From: Bacillota bacterium
GTDB taxonomy: Bacteria > Bacillota > Clostridia > Acetivibrionales > DTU013
Length of the DNA stretch: 6,434 nt
Direction: 5' to 3'
Assembly (NCBI GenBank): GCA_023409615.1
Contig: JAEYRF010000120.1
Coordinates: forward strand, 1 to 6,434
This document shows, piece after piece, positions 1 to 6,367 of the stretch (positions are counted from its first letter, which is position 1; the number at the start of each line of letters is the position of its first letter). The notes under the pieces were generated by a model that saw nothing but the letters and a program-made list of their open reading frames with translations, made no database searches and was not told the DNA's origin. The position numbers were made by a program, and so were the translations under genes.

Positions 1-1283
1 ACTATAGATCCTATTATTCTGCCTTTTTCGTCTCTTCCCTGTTGCTTAAAAATAAAAATGTCCTGCATCGTGATGACATCACCTTCCATACCTGTAATTT
101 CAGTAATATGGGTGATCCTCCTACTGCCGTCTTTCAATCTGGACTGCTGAACGATAATATCAACTGCCGATGAGATCTGTTCCCGGATCGCCTTTATAGG
201 TAAATCCATTCCAGCCATTAAAACCATGGTCTCCAGTCTCGAAAGCATATCTCTAGGAGAATTAGCATGGCCTGTAGTCAGCGAACCATCATGGCCGGTA
301 TTCATCGCTTGCAGCATATCCAAGGCCTCTCCGCTTCGTACCTCACCGACAACAATCCTGTCGGGCCTCATTCTTAGGGAGTTTCTCACCAGATCGCGTA
401 TTGTGATGGCGCCTTTCCCCTCTATATTCGGCGGTCTGGTTTCAAGCCGTATCACATGCTCCTGTGCCATCTGGAGTTCTGCCGCATCCTCTATTGTAAC
501 GATTCTCTCATCCTCCGGAATAAAAGATGAGATGACATTTAAGGTTGTTGTTTTACCGCTGCCTGTTCCGCCTGAAACCACGATATTCAGCCTTGCTTCA
601 ACGCAGGCCTTCAACAGCATAGCCACCTCGGGTGACATCGAACCGAAATTGATCAGATCTCTTACAGAATAGGGTTTTTCTGAAAACTTTCGTATGGTAA
701 TGGTCGGACCATCAAGTGCAAGGGGTGGAATGATGACATTCACACGGGAGCCGTTTGGCAGTCTGGCATCGACCATGGGAGAGCTCTCATCTATACGTCT
801 GCCAAGGGGTGCGACAATTTTTTCTATAACCTGCATCACATGCTGCTCATCCTTGAAGGCCACATCGCTCAGCAGCAATTTTCCCTTCTTCTCGATATAA
901 ACCTTATCAGGTCCATTAACCATGATCTCTGAAACAGATGAATCCCGTATGAGCTGATTTATCGGCCCGAATCCGATTGTTTCATCGATGATTTCTGAAA
1001 TCAGCTTCTGCTTGTCCAGTTTTGTAATAAAGGTGCCCTCATCCTCAAGAAACCGTTCAACGATTACAGATATCTCCTTCTGCAGATTTTCATCATTCTC
1101 TTCACCGTCGGTTTCCTTAAATGTGCTGGTGTTGACTTCTTCTATTATCTTCTCATGGATCTTTTCTTTTAATCTTTCGAAAGGGTCTATTTTAGGTGCG
1201 GCAGGCTTGCGCACCTTCTGCTGGCCGCTTATATCAATCGTCTCAATATTTTTTTCTTTTTGGATTCTCTCCAGCAGTGACAT
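1..1283 (-). CDS. cpaF: CpaF/TadA-type pilus assembly ATPase, 3' end cut by window edge
   Basis: Secretion ATPase of the type II/IV family that powers Flp pilus assembly from the cytoplasmic face of the membrane. The 427 codons present include an N-terminal variable region (about 1-75), a CpaF-type N domain and a C-terminal RecA-like domain. Visible motifs are Walker A GGTGSGKTT at 238-246, the acidic box TIEDAAEL at 263-270, Walker B region VVGEVR at 311-316 (Glu314) and the His box TTGHAN at 336-341. The stretch after the His box (SPRDMLSRLETM) is typical of CpaF. The ATG at 1283-1281 is preceded by AGGTG about 7 bases upstream; another ATG just before it is followed directly by a stop. The reading frame is still open at base 1. 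CpaF proteins usually run somewhat longer, so only the last few dozen residues are probably missing. It is the last gene visible in the tad operon, 69 bases after cpaE. Confidence 0.96.
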   Translation of the reverse strand, partial: MSLLERIQKEKNIETIDISGQQKVRKPAAPKIDPFERLKEKIHEKIIEEVNTSTFKETDGEENDENLQKEISVIVERFLEDEGTFITKLDKQKLISEIIDETIGFGPINQLIRDSSVSEIMVNGPDKVYIEKKGKLLLSDVAFKDEQHVMQVIEKIVAPLGRRIDESSPMVDARLPNGSRVNVIIPPLALDGPTITIRKFSEKPYSVRDLINFGSMSPEVAMLLKACVEARLNIVVSGGTGSGKTTTLNVISSFIPEDERIVTIEDAAELQMAQEHVIRLETRPPNIEGKGAITIRDLVRNSLRMRPDRIVVGEVRSGEALDMLQAMNTGHDGSLTTGHANSPRDMLSRLETMVLMAGMDLPIKAIREQISSAVDIIVQQSRLKDGSRRITHITEITGMEGDVITMQDIFIFKQQGRDEKGRIIGSI

Positions 1284-1352
1284 TCACATTCACCTCATAA
1301 TAGCAATAATTCGTCTGACATCAGTATTAAGAAATTAATATTCTCGCGTTCC

Positions 1353-2549
1353 TCAACCGAATAACTTTTTCAACGACAGCTTCTCCTTTGAGGATCCATC
1401 CATTTCATTTATGAGCGTTTTCCCTATCTCCATCACTGCTTTGGCAACTTTTGTCTCCGATCTGGTCATTACAAAGGGGAATCCTTTGTTTGCCGAGGTA
1501 ACTACCGTCTGGTTATCCTCCGGGACATAGGACCAGATCGCCTTATGAAGTGTGCTTTCAAAATCCTTGTATTTAATGCCATACTGCTCCGATGCCTTAT
1601 TTAATACAATGTGAATTTTTTCTACCGGATAATGTAATGTATCCATGACATCAAGTCCAGCCTTTATATTTTTGATGGTCGGTAGATCAAGAGTCGAAAC
1701 AAGCAGTATCCGATCTGACATATCAAGAGCCGCAAGAACAGATTCATGGAAGCTTGCCGAAGTATCTACGATAATATAATTGAAGGATTCCCTCAGTGTG
1801 TTGATAATTCTCTCAACATGGTTCCCTGTGATGTACTCCGCATACTCCGGCTTAACAGGAGCGGGAAGAACCTTAACTCCTGAGAAATGAGTGACCATGT
1901 ATTCCTCAAGCAGGTTTTTATCAAGCTGGCCAAACTCCTTCACCAGATCACTTATGGTATTTTTCGCTGACACATTCAACATAATAGCTATATCACCAAA
2001 TTGAAGGTCCAAATCGACCAGAGCAACCTTCTTTTTAGTAGAACGTGCTAATGAAACAGCAAGGTTAGAGGCGATTGTAGTTTTCCCTACCCCGCCTTTT
2101 GTACTGAATACTGTGAATACGTTCGATTTTATATCCTCTTGAGCCCGGGGAGCTGCGACTCTTTCCCTTCGTTTAGATTCCAGATTATATGTCTTGACAA
2201 TGGTATCTGAAAGCTCATCTACATTAAAAGGCTTGCAGAGATAGTCCCTGGCACCAGCTGTCATAGCCTTTCTCACATATTCCGTCTCTCCCTGCACAGA
2301 CATAATGATGACAGTAGTTTCAGGCACATTCAGTGTAATTTCTTCTGTTGCCCTTATTCCATCAATAACAGGCATGTTTAAATCCATCAGAACAATGTCA
2401 GGCTTTGATTCTTTTACAATATAGATTGCTTCTTCGCCATTTTCTGCTTCTCCTATGACTTCAAACCGTTTATCAAAGGAAAGAAGCTGTCTCAAGTTAT
2501 TTCTTGTTTCATAAGAATCATCCACAATGACCAGTTTTATTTTTTCCAT
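1353..2549 (-). CDS. cpaE: CpaE/TadZ-like protein: receiver domain fused to ParA/MinD-type ATPase
   Basis: Pilus-localisation protein of 398 residues. Residues 1-120 form a response-regulator receiver domain with all key positions present: acidic pair Asp10/Asp11, phosphoacceptor Asp56 in DIVLMD, Ser84 and Lys106 in the CKPF motif. A short charged linker (about 124-142) leads to a ParA/MinD-type ATPase with the deviant Walker A motif KGGVGKTT at 151-158 (signature Lys151, Lys156), the Walker A' strand VALVDLDLQFGD at 175-186 and a switch II-like VDTSAS at 261-266. The last residues, 388-398 (KEKLSLKKLFG), resemble the membrane-targeting tail of MinD. CpaE/TadZ proteins place the Tad machine in the cell; in several well-known members the receiver is degenerate, while here it looks functional. 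ATG at 2549 has GGAG 7 bases upstream. It lies 38 bases after cpaB and 69 bases before cpaF, in the same operon. Confidence 0.95.
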   Translation of the reverse strand: MEKIKLVIVDDSYETRNNLRQLLSFDKRFEVIGEAENGEEAIYIVKESKPDIVLMDLNMPVIDGIRATEEITLNVPETTVIIMSVQGETEYVRKAMTAGARDYLCKPFNVDELSDTIVKTYNLESKRRERVAAPRAQEDIKSNVFTVFSTKGGVGKTTIASNLAVSLARSTKKKVALVDLDLQFGDIAIMLNVSAKNTISDLVKEFGQLDKNLLEEYMVTHFSGVKVLPAPVKPEYAEYITGNHVERIINTLRESFNYIIVDTSASFHESVLAALDMSDRILLVSTLDLPTIKNIKAGLDVMDTLHYPVEKIHIVLNKASEQYGIKYKDFESTLHKAIWSYVPEDNQTVVTSANKGFPFVMTRSETKVAKAVMEIGKTLINEMDGSSKEKLSLKKLFG

Positions 2550-2587
2550 CGCTTTTCTCCTATTAACATTTTTCGTCTTTTATCGGT

Positions 2588-3361
2588 TTATTGACTCTGC
2601 ACTTCTTGATTGGCAGCCTTTGTAAAAACGCCTTTTGACCCCGTAATATCCGACCTGATGATCCCGTTTGTTTCACCCTTTGATTGATCCTCAACAGACC
2701 TTAGTGCTAGTTTTAAGGCTGCAAATTCAGAGGCATATACGAATTTCTCCATGTCATCCTTACTAATGGCCAGCGTCACAGTAGATGGTGCTTCAGTAAG
2801 CTTATCTGCCGTAAGCATCATATCTTGTCCAAGAGCAAGTACTTGCACATTCTGCAGTATAACCTTTGATATATTCGGATACGTTTTAGTCAGTTCGCCC
2901 ATTTCCTCATTCTCTTTTGTAAAGCTTGCTATAACATCCACATGATCACCGGGTCTTAAAAGATATGAGATACTGGCCTGTTCACTGATATTCATGCTGA
3001 TAGCCCTCATACCATCAGGAATATTGTATGAAAGCGTCATGTTATCTTCATCCGCCAGCCTCTGCGGTATAAATTGTTCTCCTTCAATAATACTTACCAT
3101 TGTACGTTTTCCAACAATATCCTTCGGATCCGATAACGCGTTTATATTTAAAAGCTCTTCAGCGATTTTTACCTGTTTAACATGCTTCGAAGTGATCTCT
3201 GTACGTGCAGGTATATCTCCTGCCGCCACCCAAACCGTTATATATTTAATTTCAGGTACGGCATCGGTTTTATCAGCTGTGATAAAAAAGTAGATGAGCG
3301 CTGCGGTGATGAGAGATAATACCAGCGCTATAATAATGATTTTAGTATTTGCCTTCTCCAT
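2588..3361 (-). CDS. cpaB: Flp pilus assembly protein CpaB/RcpC (SAF domain)
   Basis: CpaB/RcpC-type pilus assembly protein of 257 residues. A membrane segment at about 7-27 follows a short cytoplasmic N terminus, so the bulk of the protein faces outside the membrane. Residues about 40-102 form a SAF domain (VWVAAGDIPARTEITSKHV and the following GKRTMVSIIEGEQF), and about 115-225 form the RcpC/CpaB domain (RAISMNISEQ, then RPGDHVDVIASF at 136-147). In Gram-negative bacteria the family associates with the outer-membrane secretin; no such membrane is expected here, so its role is probably in the wall-side part of the machine (inference). I chose the ATG at 3361: AGGAGG lies 5 bases upstream and the membrane segment then sits at the N terminus. 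A longer in-frame start at 3433 would overlap tadE by 62 bases. It begins 10 bases after the tadE stop. Confidence 0.93.
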   Translation of the reverse strand: MEKANTKIIIIALVLSLITAALIYFFITADKTDAVPEIKYITVWVAAGDIPARTEITSKHVKQVKIAEELLNINALSDPKDIVGKRTMVSIIEGEQFIPQRLADEDNMTLSYNIPDGMRAISMNISEQASISYLLRPGDHVDVIASFTKENEEMGELTKTYPNISKVILQNVQVLALGQDMMLTADKLTEAPSTVTLAISKDDMEKFVYASEFAALKLALRSVEDQSKGETNGIIRSDITGSKGVFTKAANQEVQSQ

Positions 3362-3366
3362 AGGTT

Positions 3367-3372
3367 CCTCCT
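3367..3372 (-). promoter_or_regulatory. Ribosome binding site deciding the cpaB start
   Basis: A full AGGAGG lies 5 bases upstream of the ATG at 3361 and shares one base with the tadE stop codon TGA (3374-3372). This supports translational coupling of tadE to cpaB and argues against the longer start at 3433, which lies inside tadE. Confidence 0.8.
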
Positions 3373-3770
3373 CACTCACAACGCATTGTCGTACCGGTCT
3401 CAAGGTCAAACGGGCCTGGGATAACTGCCGCAATGATTGGTGTAATCATACTGTACTGATATTTTACATTGACGGTTACTTCACTCCCTGCCCTCCTGTC
3501 TGCTGATCCATATGGCGTTATGGTAATACTCAGCTTTGTTTCATCAAGTGATGAGGTGACATTCTTTACTGCGTTTATAATCTGTAAATTCGTTTTTCCC
3601 ACCGAAGCACCTCTGGCTCCCTCACGGGATGCGTTACTGACGATTAGGTAATGATTGAATAATAGCCCGAAATCAATGATAGCAGTTAAAATAAGTAGAA
3701 TCACCGGAAGCACAAGTGCTGTCTCCACTAATGACTGTCCTTTTCTTTTCTTTAGCAGCATCTGCTTCAT
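3372..3770 (-). CDS. tadE: TadE-like pseudopilin
   Basis: Minor pseudopilin of the Tad pilus, 132 residues. The basic N terminus (KKRK, 7-10) is followed by GQSLVE at 11-16, the prepilin peptidase signature with predicted cleavage between Gly11 and Gln12 and the conserved Glu at +5. A hydrophobic segment at about 17-38 continues into the TadE pattern VSNASREGARGA. The remainder is a soluble domain rich in beta-type sequence that ends in TMRCE, with a lone cysteine next to the C terminus. ATG at 3770 has AGGAGGT 7 bases upstream; a second ATG three codons later is less well placed. The gene follows flp across a hairpin terminator and is closely coupled to cpaB, whose ribosome binding site touches the tadE stop codon. 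Only one TadE/TadF-type gene is present in the window. Confidence 0.93.
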   Translation of the reverse strand: MKQMLLKKRKGQSLVETALVLPVILLILTAIIDFGLLFNHYLIVSNASREGARGASVGKTNLQIINAVKNVTSSLDETKLSITITPYGSADRRAGSEVTVNVKYQYSMITPIIAAVIPGPFDLETGTTMRCE

Positions 3771-3801
3771 TACAATTACCTCCTGCCTCAGGAACTTTTC
3801 T

Positions 3802-3836
3802 AAAAAATTGCCCTACCTGTAACCAGATAGGGCAAT
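3802..3836 (-). terminator. Intrinsic terminator or attenuator between flp and tadE
   Basis: On the minus strand a 13-base-pair stem (arms 3836-3824 and 3819-3807, with one T-G wobble) encloses a 4-base loop and is followed at once by five T residues (3806-3802). It begins 33 bases after the flp stop. Only about 30 bases separate it from the tadE start, leaving no room for a separate downstream promoter. The likely role is partial termination, so that flp is made in excess over the assembly genes. The wobble becomes a mismatch on the plus strand, which supports the minus-strand orientation. Confidence 0.85.
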
Positions 3837-3869
3837 CAGTTGTCTTTTGTCTTATGATAGTAATCAAAC

Positions 3870-4067
3870 TTATGGTGTAGTTGATGCATCTGGATTAGCC
3901 AATAATGCACTAACATCATTGAATATATTCTGCAGTGGCTCTCTGAGTATCGTAAATGCTGCAACCACAATAACTGCAATTATACCAATGATCAGTCCGT
4001 ACTCAACCAATCCCTGTCCTTTCCTGCTTGCAAGCTTGACTCTCAAATAATTCAATACTGCCATCAT
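3870..4067 (-). CDS. flp: Flp family type IVb pilin
   Basis: Major pilin subunit of the Tad pilus, 65 residues, within the usual size of Flp pilins. The leader (1-17) is basic and ends in SRKG. Cleavage is predicted between Gly17 and Gln18, leaving QGLVEYGLIIG with Glu at +5 followed by Tyr at +6, the Flp signature. A hydrophobic helix spans about 24-40, followed by a short soluble tail rich in Asn, Ala, Ser and Thr, which is common in Flp pilins. Two ATG codons are adjacent; the first (4067) is preferred because the AGGTGG motif is 9 bases upstream of it and 12 from the second. It is the first gene of the tad operon, with its own probable promoter upstream and a strong hairpin terminator just downstream. 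The matching prepilin peptidase is not in this window. Confidence 0.95.
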   Translation of the reverse strand: MMAVLNYLRVKLASRKGQGLVEYGLIIGIIAVIVVAAFTILREPLQNIFNDVSALLANPDASTTP

Positions 4068-4134
4068 GTTTATGTACCACCTTTCAAAATTTTATATGGT
4101 TTTCAATTTCGCTCGTTTCTCATTGCTTGATTTA

Positions 4135-4163
4135 ATTATAGATTGCTCAGCCTTTCATTACCA
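4135..4163 (-). promoter_or_regulatory. Probable SigA-type promoter of the flp-tad operon
   Basis: A perfect minus-strand -10 box TATAAT (4140-4135) lies 17 bases from a weak -35 TGGTAA (4163-4158, three of six matches). Transcription would start near 4128, giving an untranslated leader of about 60 bases before flp. The weak -35 suggests a need for an activator. A 10-base palindrome TTTATATAAA (4181-4190) sits about 17 bases upstream of the -35 and could be an operator or simply AT-rich sequence. Confidence 0.45.
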
Positions 4164-4201
4164 TCCTACACAAGCCCCCATTTATATAAACAATTAGGCC
4201 T

Positions 4202-4235
4202 AAAAAAGCCCCCGGAGGATTCCCTCCGAAGGGCT
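4202..4235 (-). terminator. Intrinsic terminator of the degS-degU operon
   Basis: On the minus strand a GC-rich stem of 12 base pairs (arms 4235-4223 and 4218-4207, with one bulged T and one T-G wobble) closes a 4-base loop and is followed by a T run (4207-4202; the first T closes the stem). It starts 48 bases after the degU stop and separates the regulator operon from the flp promoter region, so the two operons are probably separate transcription units. Confidence 0.9.
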
Positions 4236-4283
4236 CAGTATGTGTGGGACTATATGACTAAGGGTAATCAGGACGGTGAAGAA

Positions 4284-4937
4284 TCAGGTTTTGATGTTGT
4301 GCTTGAAGGCGTAGATGGCAGCCTGGGTCCTATCTGAAACATTGAGCTTTTTAAATATGTTAGAAACATGATTTTTTACTGTCTTCTCACTGATGTAAAG
4401 CTGCCTTGCAATTTCCTTATTAATCATCCCTTCAGCGATAAGTCCTAAAACCTCAATCTCTCTTGCTGTCAAGTTATTATCCAAATGCTTTTCCTTATCG
4501 TGCAGCGTGACCCTATTGAATTCCTTAACCAGCTCCATTGTCATATTCGGCTGTATATAAGACTTTCCGGAATTTACATTCCGTATTGCCTCGATCAGCA
4601 CTGAAGGCTCCGCATCTTTGAGTACATAACCCTCAGCGCCCATCTGTAATGTCTTGAACAGATATTCGCGATCCTCGTGTATGGTCAGTACAATGATTCT
4701 GGATGAAAGCATTTTCTTTTTGATTTCAGCAATTGCCTGTAATCCATTTAGTCCCGGCATATTTATGTCCATTAGAATCACATCCGGCTTGAAATCCTCT
4801 GCATACTGTACAGCTTCGTTCCCATTAGATGCCTGTGCAACAACAGCAATGTCTTTTTCCAGTTCAAGAATTTGTTTAAGTCCCTGCCTAAGCATTGAAT
4901 GATCGTCAGCGATCAGAACATTAATTCTGGTTTCCAT
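4284..4937 (-). CDS. degU: DegU-like response regulator (NarL/LuxR family)
   Basis: Two-component response regulator of 217 residues that binds DNA when phosphorylated by its partner kinase. The receiver domain (about 4-120) has the acidic pair Asp11/Asp12, phosphoacceptor Asp57 in VILMDINMP, Thr85 and Lys107. The LuxR-type helix-turn-helix (about 153-215) reads LTAREIEVLGLIAEG, then ISEKTVKNHVSNIFKKL and DRTQAAIYA, very close to Bacillus DegU. ATG at 4937 is chosen because GAGGGGG lies 6 bases upstream; an in-frame TTG at 4943 abuts that motif and cannot use it. The start lies inside the end of degS (17-base overlap), so translation of the two is probably coupled. The gene ends 48 bases before a strong terminator. 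DegU regulators control motility, exoenzymes and multicellular traits in Firmicutes; control of the adjacent tad genes is plausible but inferred. Confidence 0.93.
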   Translation of the reverse strand: METRINVLIADDHSMLRQGLKQILELEKDIAVVAQASNGNEAVQYAEDFKPDVILMDINMPGLNGLQAIAEIKKKMLSSRIIVLTIHEDREYLFKTLQMGAEGYVLKDAEPSVLIEAIRNVNSGKSYIQPNMTMELVKEFNRVTLHDKEKHLDNNLTAREIEVLGLIAEGMINKEIARQLYISEKTVKNHVSNIFKKLNVSDRTQAAIYAFKHNIKT

Positions 4938-6105
4938 CTGCAACCCCCTCTTCTTCAGTAAAAGGTATCATTATATTCAGCCGGGTGCCCTTGCCCGGTT
5001 CCGAGCTGATATACATCTCACCACTTAACAGTTCTATTCTTTCTCTCATACTGACCAGACCAAATCCGCCGGTGATGTCATCACTTCTGACCTTAAGCTT
5101 TTCAGTATCAAAACCCAATCCATCATCTATAACAAAAAGCTTTAGCTCCTTATCTATAAAGTCCAGATGAATAGAGACGTTTGATGCCTTAGCATGCTTA
5201 ACCACATTGTTCATCGCTTCCTGTACAATCCTGAACACAGTGAGGGATATAACTGATTTATGTTCAGGCTGAATTCCTGAGGTTCTAAAGGAAACTGCAA
5301 TGCCGGACTCCTCCTGGAAAGTCAGTACATATCTCTGTAAAGTTGGGATAAGGCCCAAATCATCGAGTGACATCGGCCGCAGATTATAGATAATCTTTCT
5401 TACATCCTGCAGGCTGTCCCTTACGATCCTTTTCAGGTTTCTGAGTTCCTCCCGTGCCTTATCCAGATCAACATCGATCATTCTTTCACATATCTCAGCC
5501 TTTAAAACCACATTTGACATCAACTGTGCAGGTCCATCATGTATATCTCTTGCCACACGCTGTCGCTCTTCTTCCTGGGCTTTTATAATCTTCAACCCAA
5601 GTAGTTGCTTATACTGTAATCCTTCAAGCTGGCAGCTTATTTCCTGCAGGTCACCTGACAGATACCCCATCGCGGCACCTACCTGTGTTATCAGGTTATC
5701 TGCCTTTTGAACGGTCTTAATTGCTTCCTTGATTCGGATCTCCAGCTCGTTTCTGCGTCTAATCAGATATTTCTCTGATTCTCTCTTTACCGCTAGCTCT
5801 ACACGAAGATTATCGGCTTTCTCATAAGCATCCTTAAGTTCCTGTTGTGAATAATTTCCGAAGTTTTTATTAATCAACATTAATTTACGCTTGCTGTCTT
5901 TGAGTGCAACCTCCAGAACCTCGACTTCGGCCATAAGCTCAAAAACCTGACGCTTGAGCAGTTCAAGTTCCTCATCAAGCTTTTTGCACTCTCTGCGCGA
6001 GCTTTCAGCGATTTCATAGATCTCAGTTTTACTGTTATTAATCGCTTCGATTGCCTTTTTAATTATCTTATCAAGCTGTCCTATATTTATCTTGTTTCCC
6101 AGCAC
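4921..6105 (-). CDS. degS: DegS-like cytoplasmic sensor histidine kinase
   Basis: Sensor kinase of the DegS type, 394 residues with the chosen start. There is no signal peptide or membrane segment, so it acts in the cytoplasm. Residues about 1-175 form the DegS sensor domain, largely heptad-like coiled coil (for example the stretch around DEELELLKRQVFEL). The HisKA_3 dimerisation domain carries the phosphorylated His189 in EEERQRVARDIHDGPAQLMS. The ATPase domain shows the N box (IVQEAMNNVVKHA, about 293-305), DDGLGF at 327-332, GGFGLVSMRERI at 346-357 and GKGT at 371-374. The GTG at 6105 is preferred over an in-frame GTG at 6114: AGGTGA lies 5 bases upstream of the former, the latter has no binding site, and the shorter form matches Bacillus DegS at the N terminus as I recall it. 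An in-frame stop lies just upstream of 6114. It phosphorylates the degU product encoded directly downstream. Confidence 0.94.
   Translation of the reverse strand: MLGNKINIGQLDKIIKKAIEAINNSKTEIYEIAESSRRECKKLDEELELLKRQVFELMAEVEVLEVALKDSKRKLMLINKNFGNYSQQELKDAYEKADNLRVELAVKRESEKYLIRRRNELEIRIKEAIKTVQKADNLITQVGAAMGYLSGDLQEISCQLEGLQYKQLLGLKIIKAQEEERQRVARDIHDGPAQLMSNVVLKAEICERMIDVDLDKAREELRNLKRIVRDSLQDVRKIIYNLRPMSLDDLGLIPTLQRYVLTFQEESGIAVSFRTSGIQPEHKSVISLTVFRIVQEAMNNVVKHAKASNVSIHLDFIDKELKLFVIDDGLGFDTEKLKVRSDDITGGFGLVSMRERIELLSGEMYISSEPGKGTRLNIMIPFTEEEGVADGNQN
4944..4950 (-). promoter_or_regulatory. Ribosome binding site deciding the degU start
   Basis: GAGGGGG within the end of degS lies 6 bases from the ATG at 4937 and directly touches the TTG at 4943. 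Spacing therefore favours the ATG. The site is inside degS, so it is read only when degS mRNA is present. Confidence 0.7.
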
Positions 6106-6110
6106 TGTAT

Positions 6111-6116
6111 TCACCT
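6111..6116 (-). promoter_or_regulatory. Ribosome binding site deciding the degS start
   Basis: AGGTGA lies 5 bases upstream of the GTG at 6105. The alternative GTG at 6114-6112 is part of this same motif and has no purine-rich site of its own before it. Confidence 0.65.
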
Positions 6117-6130
6117 ATGTAATTAAGCTA

Positions 6131-6160
6131 TTTACATTCTTATGCATAATATAATATAAT
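6131..6160 (+). promoter_or_regulatory. Possible divergent plus-strand promoter
   Basis: On the plus strand TTTACA (6131-6136, five of six matches to the -35 consensus) is followed after 18 bases by a perfect TATAAT (6155-6160). It overlaps the proposed degS promoter on the other strand. Transcription would start near 6167 and run away from degS toward the right edge, into a stretch without coding capacity that ends in a plus-strand terminator. AT richness lowers confidence. Confidence 0.4.
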
Positions 6161-6179
6161 TCTACATACATTTGGTTAA
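6151..6179 (-). promoter_or_regulatory. Possible SigA-type promoter of degS-degU
   Basis: Minus-strand -35 TTAACC (6179-6174, four of six matches) and -10 TATTAT (6156-6151, five of six) are 17 bases apart. Transcription would start near 6144, about 40 bases before the degS start. The region is very AT-rich, so chance matches are likely and the call is tentative. Confidence 0.35.
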
Positions 6180-6235
6180 ATCCTTTGTGTTTCATTTCAC
6201 TTAGAAATTATTTATACTAAAAAATAGAACTTTTT

Positions 6236-6254
6236 CGTAAAGTCATAATTTACG
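6236..6254. repeat. Inverted repeat CGTAAA-N7-TTTACG
   Basis: Perfect 6-base arms at 6236-6241 and 6249-6254 around a 7-base spacer, in the degS upstream region about 57 bases upstream of the proposed degS -35. No T run follows on either strand, so it is not a terminator. It could be an operator for a dimeric regulator or a hairpin in the proposed plus-strand transcript. Confidence 0.4.
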
Positions 6255-6367
6255 GAGCTTATTAGTAACTAAATATGGGGTAAATTGGTAATGTGTGATA
6301 TGAGGTAACACGGTGAAATCATGAACCCATAAATTAACATAAGAGAAAATATGTAAACAACATAAAG

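Noticed and set aside
226..672. 148-residue open frame on the plus strand opposite cpaF
   Set aside because: It is antisense to the conserved Walker A, Walker B and His-box region of cpaF, has no recognisable domain and no ribosome binding site; a shadow of the real gene.
1325..1340. Hairpin TATTAA-4-TTAATA between cpaE and cpaF
   Set aside because: Only six A-T pairs and no T run follows, so it is too weak to call a terminator; cpaF probably stays in the same transcript.
3362..3433. Longer start for cpaB at 3433
   Set aside because: It would overlap the end of tadE by 62 bases and put 24 unrelated residues before the membrane segment, while the ATG at 3361 has an ideal AGGAGG at 5 bases.
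3673..3867. 64-residue minus-strand open frame spanning the flp-tadE gap
   Set aside because: It runs through the terminator hairpin and into tadE in another frame, and the product is cysteine-rich with no recognisable family.
4194..4203. Palindrome TTAGGCCTAA
   Set aside because: It overlaps the tail of the degU terminator and no second copy was noticed; probably chance.
4143..4337. 64-residue plus-strand open frame
   Set aside because: It crosses the degU terminator and the end of degU in antisense; no ribosome binding site and no domain.
6260..6330. Possible known riboswitch (tetrahydrofolate, c-di-GMP or T-box type)
   Set aside because: A short CGGTGAAATCAT stretch loosely recalls tetrahydrofolate RNAs, but the other conserved parts and pairing pattern are not present, and hallmark motifs of the other classes are absent.
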